In this document: one piece after another, positions 48,601-60,600 of the stretch
How the letters are laid out: each line of letters begins with the position of its first letter
Numbering within the stretch: the stretch's first letter is position 1
NCBI GenBank assembly: GCA_902729315.2
Contig: LR746275.1
Coordinates: 2,574,501-2,638,500, forward strand
From: Spirodela intermedia
Taxonomy: Eukaryota; Streptophyta; Magnoliopsida; Alismatales; Araceae
Length of the DNA stretch: 64,000 bases
Direction of reading: 5' to 3'
Notes under the pieces: generated by a model
Databases searched by the model: none
Told to the model about the DNA's origin: nothing
The model's input: the letters and a program-made list of their open reading frames with translations, nothing else
Translations under genes and position numbers: made by a program

Positions 48601-51600
48601 TAATTATTGGATTTACATGAATAAAAGGTCACTCTTATTAAAGGGTAACCCGAATCAGAATTTTTTTACAGGAAAACCTTAATGCCACTCATTGTATCTT
48701 TCCTCGTGAAGAACCTTCTTCTCCTTCAACTCCAAGGGAATGCTCCCTTCAAAGGGCCCAGGCCAGCATTTTCAAATCCTAGCCTAGGCTTTGCAGTATT
48801 TTATGATGCCAAGGAGCAGCCCAATCGATCCACTATATGTTCAACAGTTATTGCCGAAGAGAAGAGGGTGGGCTGGACAGGGAGAGAAATCTAACAAATT
48901 AGTAAAGCTGAAACTTATTATATATTTGCAAACTTACCCAGGCCTGGGGAAAAGACAATGGAGGTCAAGGCGTCTATGAAGTCTGAGATTGACTCAGAAA
49001 GCACTGGCCCAGCATCTGTATGTTTGAAAGGTAATTAACAGTAATTTTTGATTGACAGGTTTAACAGTGCCCCTCTCTTTGCTACTGTTTTGGATGAGAT
49101 TTCGGCAATTCTTAATAGTTCAATGGAATTAACGACGCGTTCAAGGCATATTCCAGTCCTGCCCATCCACTCAAGTGGCAACCTAATTGGGGGACTCATC
49201 CCAATTGAGGTAGTTTGCAGATATCTCCATAAAGCATTAAAATCAACAGAAACTTATTCATACTCAAGAATCTCGTAGAACTGAAAAAAACCTTGATGAA
49301 AATTGTAGAAAGTCAACATATTTAGAAGAATCCAAGCTGGTTAAGTCATTGTGAGATTAAGATCATAAAAAGGTATGTTGTTGTGACAGAAGAAGATAGA
49401 ATCAGACATCTACAAGTATGACATTATATTTCCTCGGTCAAAAGGCTCACTGGGACCTGCATTGATATAATCTAGAAAATGATTAAAAACTCGCGAATCA
49501 AAGGGCTAACTGATCAAGGAGCAACGTTAACCAGGAAATGGTATGGGGCCATATTCAGAAGGAGAAAGATACAGAGCATTGGCACTCCCCGGTGAGTACC
49601 ATTTGAACACACCATGATATCAAGGGTAGAGTAAGCCAGGGACCTATCATGGCAACGTTCGTTTGAAGAATCTTAGCTCTTAGCTTCGGAACGTCATATC
49701 AAAAGAGTCCAGCCAACGACATTCTAACTGAACAATTGGCATTTATAGCATTTTGAAAAGAAAGTTTGAGTAAAACATGTACAAAAGAAACAAGAAAATC
49801 AACACAAGACATGCATCCAAGCGTCCACATCTAGTTCAAATCAACGGAATAAATAATAGAATTCAGGACAAGTAAATAACTGAAGTACAAAGTAAAAATG
49901 AAGACCTTATATCCATCTTAGAATCTGCTACTGCAAGCATACAAATATAGCGGGTTGGACAATGCTGTAAATTGAATAACGATGTTGCCCACCGCACTGC
50001 ACAAAACCGCACCTCACCTTGATCCTTGATGACAAAGGATGAAAATGATTTGTGAAGGTTACTTTGGAATGAAAACAAAGTCAGCAGGAAATGTTGTACA
50101 CTAGCGACCGCTAATACTAATACACATAATGGATCATGCCTCATCCAACTACATATGATTGCTGGTGCCATGATACCAAAGTTGGCATCAATCAAGTAAT
50201 AGAAAAAATATCTTCATATCCAACAAGCAAAAGGAACAAATGAAGATCATCATTCAAATTAACAGTATTTTTAATATAATAAACACGTCCCTCTGGATAC
50301 CTCCGACAACTATTACTTCAATAGAAAACTTAGCTTGCATGCACGTTATAAATGCAAGAGAAGCTCAACATGACAATAATCTATTTTGTAATGTTTAATA
50401 AAAAAATGCTGATCTATAATGCCTGAATCTCGCTGCTGTCATCAAAGCCATTATCGAAACAGAGCTATTCCCGTTAGCCAAAAAATAAATATGCCTGTCA
50501 AATAATAGGTTATGACAAATTGAAGATGAACATAGCATATAGATAAAACTTGTCCTTGAAGCCTGAAACCTGCTCTAAATTAAACTGAACTGCAATAAAA
50601 TGGCTATGAACAACCTAAAGAGATTCAGACGAAGTCACTCTTACCACTTGGCAATTTTCGAATAGAAGTGTTTCCACTTCGTTTAGAACAGCTGAAGATG
50701 CGCCCTAATTGAATATGAAAAACTTTATATAAATTTTCATATCCAATGTAGCAGAATGACATAAAGAAATATGGAAATAACTCTAAATAAATCCCAAAGA
50801 ACTTAAAAACAAAGATGTTGCATTGGTGGAATATGAATAAAAGCTTATTGCATATAGAAATCTCAAATTAAAAAAGCCTAATGACTTGAAGTTACCAGAC
50901 ACTGCATCTCTTTTGCAAGCAGACAAGCTTAATGTCATGGCTTTACATCAAGTAGTTTCTATACATTTAGGCAAAATAAATCCAATCCACTGGTTAAGAA
51001 AAAAATTCGTTTATAAAATAGATTCCTTCATTTAATATCTATCGTCAATACACACAACCGTCTTGATGACTGAAATGGCAAAACTTTCAAAGAGAAAGAA
51101 ACTTCACTATACAGCCCTGGAGATTCCCCAGCCCTGGACCAAAGGCTACGGGAAGGTAAGAATGACCAGGGACAATAATCCTGTGGACTTGGTTGTCGAT
51201 AATGAGATACAGAAGGATATTTTCTGGAACTAAACTAAACAAATTAACACAAACCTCAACAGTAAATTAAAAATCAAGCTGCATCACCTGACTCGTCAGT
51301 TTTAGCTTTGAGGAAAGATGATCTCTACTACTGTTACAATGTTGACTATCAACTGGATCTGTCGTCCCTCATTGGTGAACCCTAACCCTTCACCTAAAAT
51401 GAAGTAGATGAGGTGTTTTACTTGTGAAGCCACTGGGTGGGGAACTGGGGTAAAATAGATCACATCATGGTATCAGAACGTCCCAGGTGCATTGCTCCAA
51501 CGGATCTCATTTTCTTGGGGTGTTTTCGCGGGTTTACATTATACTCGACTTGTTTATGATCATGTGTGGATTAAATTTGAGTTTTTTTGTTCCCCGAGAG

Positions 51601-54600
51601 AGTGTGAGGGATCTTTCTCAAAATTTTTTTGTTGACAATCAACATCATGCTTGTCATTAAAGCAAGATTTGATCCTGCTTTGAGAAGATTCTGGTATGTA
51701 ATCATCTCCTTCTCTAGAGTGATGGGAGAAAGTTCTGTTGTGGCTGCTAGGAGAAAACACCTTGATATCTGACATATTTCTTTGATGTGGTCTCTTCTTT
51801 GCTGAGTATCAGAGGAGGGAGTGCAACTTAAACTGTTTAGGGAAGGGAATCTTGTCTAAATCTCAGTGGATGTCATAAATTCTTAAAATGACTCCTACTT
51901 CAGTCAATTCCATAGCTGAGTACTATTTCTCCAAGTCCTCTCTTGAATTACCTAGCTGCTCATATTCCTACAAAAGTATTAGCCTTTCAAAGCCTATTAG
52001 AAGTCTTATCATCATTTTATATTAATGTGAAACTCAAAAAATAATGTGACTCTGATAATATTTGGGTGTGTTTCATTCATACACATTATAATTCCAATAT
52101 AAGGATACAAGTGCTTTCATCTTTCTTCAGAATAAATTCTTTGTTACATGGATGTCACCTTCATGAAAGTGAATCCTATTACCTAGACAACTCTTCAAAA
52201 TCACCAAAATGCGACCCTATTGTTACCAATTGTGACTCCAAATTCTTACTTCCTACTCCGAAAGGTGATGCCTTTCCTGTTGTTGATTATACTAACGAGG
52301 GTGGGAGATTTGGGAGAGTTTATACTAAGAGAGGATTAGAAACCTCAACACCTGAGCAAGTCTCTGACTCTAAACTGATATCTACAGAGGACAGACCTAC
52401 ATAAGAAACCCAACCCAACTTACTTGACTTGCCTACTGCCCTTCAGAAAGATACTAGAAAATGCACTTAGACACCTTTATATCAAATATTCAGTCTTCTG
52501 ACCGATTATCCCCAGCCTACAAGACCTTCATCACTGGATTGAATTCCATCACTATTCCATCAACAATTGTAGAAGTATTAACCCAAGAGAAATGGAAGCA
52601 AGGCATACATGGAGAGATGTTGGCTTCAGAAAAGAATCACATATGGGAAAAAGGAAACACTCAAAAATTAATTATTAGGAGAACTTTGCTCCGGTAGCAA
52701 AGATGAACTCGGTTAGAATTTTAATATCATTAGTGGGACATTATGGATTGAATCTTCAATAATTTGATGTAAAAAATGCCTTCGTACATGGAAACTTGGA
52801 AAAGGAGATTTATATGGGCATTCAATCAGGATACATGTGGGAGTCCAATACTAAAATAAAATGCAGACCGAAGAAGGCTTTATATGATCTAAAGCAATTA
52901 CTTAGGGCGTGGTTTGAGAGATTGGGATATGGCTTCTATGAATTATAAACAGAGCAATAGAGAAAATATGCTCTTGATCAAATATCCTCATGGGCATTAC
53001 ATATATTACTTGGGTACGTTGAAGATATTATCTTGATAGAGAATAATAAGGAAAAATTATAAGCACTAACAATGTATCTATCGGAGTTTGATATCAGGAT
53101 TCTAGGTAAATTGAGGTACTTTCTTGGCATTGAGGTTATTCCAAGACAAGCATTCATCTCACAACACAAGTGCATTATAGATCTCTTCAATAAAACAAAA
53201 ACATCAGCATGCAAACTTGTAGACACACCGATTGATCCCAATCATAAATTGGGTCATACCAAAGGGGATGAGGTACTTAACAAGGACACATATCAAAGGT
53301 TAGTGGGTAAATTTATTTAGCCCATACCTGACCAGATATTGCTTATGTAGTATGGGGTGTTTAGTCAGTTTATGCTACATTCTAAGAGAGTTTATCAACA
53401 AGCAGCTAAAATGGTCCTTCATTCTCTTAAAGGGATTGCTAGACGAGGTATCCTATATAACAAATGCAGATTATACAGGGTACATTGTTAACTAGAGGTC
53501 CACATCTGGGTATTGTACTTTCATAGGAGGAAATCTCATCACCTAGTGGAGTAGAAATAGTCAGTGATGGCAATGTCAAGTATAAAATCTGAATCTAGAG
53601 CTATTGGTTAAGGTATTCATGTGATCCTATTGGTGAGGACCTAAAAATTCAGTGGGCATACACTATTCGACTATATTATGACAACAAATCAGTGATCAGC
53701 ATTGCACCTAACCCGATTCAGCATGTTCGAACTAAACATATATAGACCATCACTTCATCAAGGGGAAGCTTGATAGAGGTTTAATTTGTACACTAATATA
53801 TTTCAACCACTAGTCAGCAAATAGATACTCACACCAAAGGGCTGGACAAGCCTGTTCAAGATCTTGTCTACAAGCTGGAATGGATGATATCTACTCATCA
53901 ACTTGAGGGGACATGTTAGAAGATATAGTTTTTATTTGTCTCCTTATTTCATTGTATTACAATTTTACTCACTTCTATCTTTTATTGTAGTTCTATTCTT
54001 TCCTTTACCCACTAACTGGATCCATCCTCTCTCTCATGTACTTCAGCCTAACCCTTCACCTGAATGAAGGAGATTATTTCATTTCGTGGTTATCTCTTAT
54101 GGAGCCACCAGACAGTGAACTAGGACAAGATGGATCACATCATGAGCAATAAAAGTACAATCTATGCTGTTAAGACAACTGAAGGGAAAGAGACAACAAA
54201 GAAGACTTTTTGCATTCTACTGTACCAAAAACATAATCCCATAAGGTCTATACTCAGGGTTCAATGTAAGCTAATCACTTGAATGACAGAAACGAAATGA
54301 CAAGAACATTAAATGTACGAATTCATCACCACAAACACCACTGAACACGATGTATAATTGGAGAAGAAAAAGAATGACACCAGAAGAAAGGAATATAAAA
54401 ATAACTTGCTAACGATACAAATTTAATCTTGTACAAGGTGAAAGCCAAAAAAAATGCAAATGCTGCCAAAAAAAAGTAGCAAACTTTTCAGAGCACAGAG
54501 TAGTTGGAAAACCTTCGTGGACGTAGGGTACCAAACTATATTAAATTGAGATATACCTTGTAGGCCATTGCAAGGGAGTTGGTTGCCTCTTGGATGGTGA

Positions 54601-57600
54601 GGCGAAGAGATTGATCCTCCAGCTTCAATGCATTGAAAAGTCGAAGAGCCACATCAATTTTATCTCTAGAACATAGACAACCCATGGTTTTCTCGTATGA
54701 GGGAACAATGAACACTTAGAAAGTATACTGAATAAAGGTGTAACATGTGGGGAAACATACCTGAAAAGCTGTGGCATTCTATTTGCTAGTAAACCAATGG
54801 CTTGGAATGCAAACGATCTAACGTCTCTTGAGAGAAGTTCTGATGGACATGAACAAGAGTGAACAAAAAACGCTCCATGATTCTTTGAAACATAATTTTA
54901 AAAAGCTCTTGAACGTTAATTGAACAAAACCTACTATAAGAGAAAGACATAGTATCAAAAAGAGGTAGTAAAATAGAACATATTTTGTTCAGATCTAGAG
55001 ATATTCAAGGACTTTTAACCATGTTTACAAGCCAGTAAGCATGTCTGATACTGGGAGGCAACTAACCCATCTGTTTATCAAATCTCTAAGACACTACTAC
55101 TATTGAATTGTAAGACTTAAACAACACCATTCAATTTGCGGCAACACCCATTGCCCATATCCAGAACAAACGAACTACTACGCTATCATTAATATATATT
55201 GTGTTATCTTGATAAAAGACATAATAAAGTATCAAAAATGAGGTATAGTTACGCAAGCACCACCTAGTCAAGGAGTGACATTATGAAGAGTGATATGGAA
55301 GTGGTTTTCAGGATTGTTCATAACGAACACATGAAACTAGAGACAAACAATTTTATTGCTTTATCAGTAATTACTACCACCCTTCACAAGGGCAGACCTG
55401 GTTCAGTGTTCGAGTAGCCATCAAGGGATCTCAGTATCCCACTTAAAATAACAGGGCCCATGAGCTTCAACTGATCCATCACAGCCTGGATGAAAAAAAT
55501 TACAACACAATAATCAGTGGAGTTAAACCTTCAGTTGCTGAAGATATAAAACTATCAAAAGGTTATTTCTCAAAGGAGGTAACCGGAATGAATTTATTGA
55601 TATACTATAAGATGGACCAATCAAACACAAAAACAAGGAAAGAATACATTCATGGTGCAATGAAGAAAACTTTTCATCTTCTTTCAGTTAACATACACTC
55701 TGTTGACTGAAAAATAAGCTTCTCTTTTCCCCTTTATTCATTTTCTTCTTTCACTGCTGCACTACGGTTCTCTCCTTTCCAACTCCCTCTTCCTCGTGGA
55801 TTCTCCAACTGTAAAAAAAGACCAGTAAAAATCCCGACCCAACCAAGCATGTCAACTGGACGAGACCTGGCCTGGCTTTCTCAACCTATCTGCATCTCAT
55901 AGAGCTCTCTGACTCTCTATTACCTCCCTACCCATCCCATCCATCACTTACTAATGAGAAACAATGCTTCCTTACAAATAGACCAATGCATTCCACAAAA
56001 GAATGAGGGTATAAATATTTTTACAATGATAGCATAACTTGTTGGACATTTGGTACTCGGCAAATGGAAAGTGCCACATATTCAGCATCAAGAAGAACGG
56101 GAATCTAACACTGGCAAATGCGTGTTTCCCAAGAATATGAACAAAATCATCTATATGACGGATATGACCAAACACCATAACATTCAGCAGAATAAGTTGC
56201 TTTCCAAAAGGAATCTTGGTCGATTGATAATAGATGCACAATAACAAGTGAATGCCAAATGTCTATTCAAAATACCAATTCTTACATGTTTGAATACCCA
56301 TACAGTAAATTCCATTCCCAGCTGCTTCAACCTCGAAGTGGTTGCACTACCTAAATTTGAAAGATTGGAACTATGAAAATTACATCTAAACCAGATTTCT
56401 GGTTAGGCAAAGTAAGAAAGGTGGCGTCCTTCCCAGAATAAAGCTGAAAAACAGATGAGAGATAGATAAGAAACAACCAACATGCGTGCAAAGAAGCAAC
56501 ACAACAGCAAAAAAAAAATTAATACCGATATGAGGTTCCAAAATTTTGAATTCTAGAGATTGACAACCAGATCAATCATTATATTGAACTTTTTTTTTCT
56601 ATAAAATCGTACAAATATCGTACAAGGTGGTTGATATGACTTATGATGGTAAAAGCATAAAACATAGAAAACGTACAGCAGCACATTACAAACCCCCCAC
56701 AAAGGACACTTTAAAAGGCAGTATAACTGAGTTAAAAATGTTGTCAATAGGAAGAAAAACTAAGTAGAGATAGAGGATTTTTTCCCACGTCCCAAGATGT
56801 CTTGAAATAGCCATAAGGTTTGCCATTGATGAAATTGAATTGATCAACCAATCAATCCCCACTTGACTGGATCCAATTAAAAAGAAAGGTCAGTACTCAA
56901 TTCCATATAATTACATTACGTGCTTCCTCAAAATCAAGGTTAACTAAAACAGATAATGCCCCTTGTTTTCTGATATTGGATGGCCTCAATAGCAGCCATA
57001 AAGCTGTCAGGTATCTCCCTTCAATAAATCTTGAAGATTTCTGTCAAGTACCAGATTCATCAAACTAATCAATTTATTTGCTTGAACCGTAGTGTATTTA
57101 GCAGTAAAAACTTAGCAAACTAGTAGGCCTCAAAATAGAATTGAAGAGGTCATAGTTACTATTCTGGAAACTACATACTCAATCATCCTTGTCACACAAT
57201 CCTCAACAAAAGTTACTTCAATGATAAACATCATCACCACAGTCATCTTCCTCAAATATCAAGCTTGGTGACTTAAAAAATCAATTCCCAGAGAATTCTA
57301 AGGTTTCCCTGTTCGGTCCAACGATGATCCAGACCATTATTGCTCGCTTATATATGAAACACAATATACTACTCAGACATTAACCAGGACATGCATCAAC
57401 GGTACTTGGAACTAGCAATGGCTTATCCAATTTGGGGGTCAGGGTTTGGGGCATGTATCAAAAAATTTCAGGGCTTAATCAACTGATGAAATGAGTGAAA
57501 AGAAACCAGAAGGGTCAGTCCGATCAACCAATTCTTGGCCAATCCGACCTGCTCTGGTTGGCCCTAAGCTGGGTAGTTTACCTTTAAATCACATGTGATT

Positions 57601-60600
57601 TCTCGTATGCATCATTTTTTTACTTGTGGCCTGCTAGTTTCAAACAGGAATTTGACCACAATTGTGAATGAATGCATAGGACATTCGCATCATTATTTCA
57701 TTTAGCTAGAAAATGTAGTAGGAGTTTTTACTGGACTTCAAAGCTCCAAGCCAACCCAATTTGGGGGTCAGATAAAGGTGGAAATAATGTTTTCTTTTTA
57801 ACTGACTCTATGAGGGGTTTGAACTTCTTGGCTTGCATGATAACTCTTGTGTATGTTCTTTTTGGACACAATGCTTATTATTCTCGATTTTATTCCATTA
57901 GATTCTAGTCAACCTGAAAATGGTTTTTTTTGGAGACAATACTTATTATTCTCGAATTTACTCCATTAGATTCTAGTCAACCTGCAATTTATTCCATTTG
58001 TCAAGCATAGTTGAATTATTGTGGGGGGTTAGTTAACAAATGGATTTGACATCTCGAGGAGTAAACTCTAAGATGATACCAGAGTGAATGAGTGGTCCTC
58101 AAGGTTGTATCAGGTGACTGGATTGGGTAGTTTTGGACTAGTTCATGTTGATATTTGAATCAATTTAGAAAACCATATGAACTGGACCAAATATTTGAAT
58201 CAATATAGATATTTGAACTAGTTCATCCAGTTTGTCTAAATTGATTCAAGTATCTAACTGAACTGAACCAAAACTACCCAATCAAGTCACCTAGCACAAC
58301 CCTGAGGACCACCCATTCACTTTGGTATCCATCTTGGAGTTTACTCCTCAAGATGTCAAATCCATTTGTTAACCCCCCACACTAATTCAGGTATGCTTGA
58401 CAAATGAAATAAATTGTAGCTTGGCAATAATACAATGAAGTACATTCGAGAACAATAAAAATAATAAGTATTGTATCCTAAAAAAAAAATGCATGAGTTC
58501 TCATGCAAGCCAATTTAACAAGAAATCATTATTTCCACCTTTGTCTTGCACTCATCATCATCATTAAGCCAGTTTGGATTGCCTCAGAGCTTGAAAGTCT
58601 AGTAAAAACCCCTACTACATTTCCTACCTAAATGGAATAATGAGCAAAAGTCCTATCCATGAACCAAAATCTAACAAAGATTACTTTATGCATCATTCAC
58701 AATTGTGGTAAAATTCATGTTTGGAACTAGCAGGCCACAAGTGAAAAAAATGAGACATAAGATATAAAGATAAAAAATCCAATAATGATAATAAACAAAA
58801 AAATATATATAAAAAAGCTAGGGTCAGATAGAATGTGGCAAGGACAAAAAATAATACTATAATAATCCGCAGAGAAATGAGCATGCATACATATGTCAAT
58901 CATGCATTAAAAACATACACAGAAACATCATCCAATAATTTTTGGCATCTTGGAGGAAATGTAAAAGTTTGTTAGTATTATACTACAATCCAGAACATAC
59001 ATCAACGAATGTACTTATTGCAAAAGAAAAATTCAATAATTTTTAGATTAATTATGATTGATTGATTGAAAATGTCAAGGTGAAACCAGAAAGAAGGTTC
59101 ACACAAAATGACACTGGTACTTCATGAAGAATTATATGACCCCCTACTTTGCCAATAATGAAACGAAATAGAAGATTGAATTTTCTTTCTTTTATCATTA
59201 CATAGATGGTCGAAGACAAAAACTCAGGAAAGGGGCGTAAATATTGAGACAAATAGTTAGTGTTGAATTTTTTTTTTGATTTTAATGATAAGAAAACTAT
59301 AATCACTATAATAAGTTGTATTGGTTTTCTGCAGGAGTTTTAGGGAGAGAAACGTAGGCTTTACCAGATCAAAAATGTCTAAATGATGAAATCAATATAA
59401 TACATTAGACCCTTTGAAATTATAGACAAGTTCATACAGAAATTATGCTACTATGTGTAATAAAATGCAATCTTGAATAGAAACATTGACCAAATCGGTG
59501 AAGGTGCTGATAGAGTAGTTGGCAACTTGATTCCAACGTAAAAACTCAGACACACAATCAACCTAAGTATTGACCTTGCAAGTAGCCATTGCCCAAGATT
59601 TCAACACCTAACAGACATCCATTGGCATTCATCACATAAGAATTCAATAACAGAAATAGAATTCAGATAGATTTCCAAACTATGTTTAGAGCTGAAAAAA
59701 GAGATTTCTAAACCATGTCAAGCTTTTCACCAAGGATTTTAAATAACCTAGTATGAATGAGAAACATCAAGAAAACCAATATATCGATTGTCTAAAAGAT
59801 TCATGACTCTTCTCAAGTGCTGGGTGAATCAGAAGTCCTTTTGACGTAGCTAAGCACGTCTTATTGATGGATCCTAATCATTGGAATGTAATTGCTACAT
59901 TTTTTTATTTTCTCTCATCCTTTCTGAAGTAAAAGTAAACTTGTTGTGAAGCAGACCTTGTCTTGTTAAGAGAAGCTCAACCACGAAACAAATGTCATAA
60001 CATGACATATTCGCAAGTGTTCATCAACTTGAGAAGTGCAACTAGAGGAAGTTAAATAAAACACATCCATAAAATGCAAGCATGGGATTTCAATCCTCCA
60101 CAGTAGTCTTTGGAGATAATACTCAAAAACCACTTTAGTGTAGATCAGAGACTGGAAATCGCATAATAGAAAAAAATATTATTATTGACGCACCACACAT
60201 TTTAAACTTTGGAGTGTTCTAATCAAATAAAAAACGAACCATAGATACAGCCAAAGATACACTGCAATGTAGATGGAAATGTGTTTGCTGCAGCGACAGA
60301 TCGGCAAAATATAGACATAAGCCGTGTCCTCAATGTAGGGCTACCAGGGGTGACTTTGAGTTCATTAGGAACATTTTCAACTCCAGCAGAGCCTGAACAA
60401 AGATATATACATTAAGTCATTTTCATATCAAAACAATGTTCATATTTTTCTATATGAAACAAGTTAATATAACAGGGTCAAAAAGTTTCCTACGTGGATG
60501 AAAAAAGATAAGATGACCAAAGCTCCTTTGCTAAATACAACACTGATTTGATTTAATGCCTAGCATTGCATATGGCTCAGGAACATTGTGGAACAGTGCA

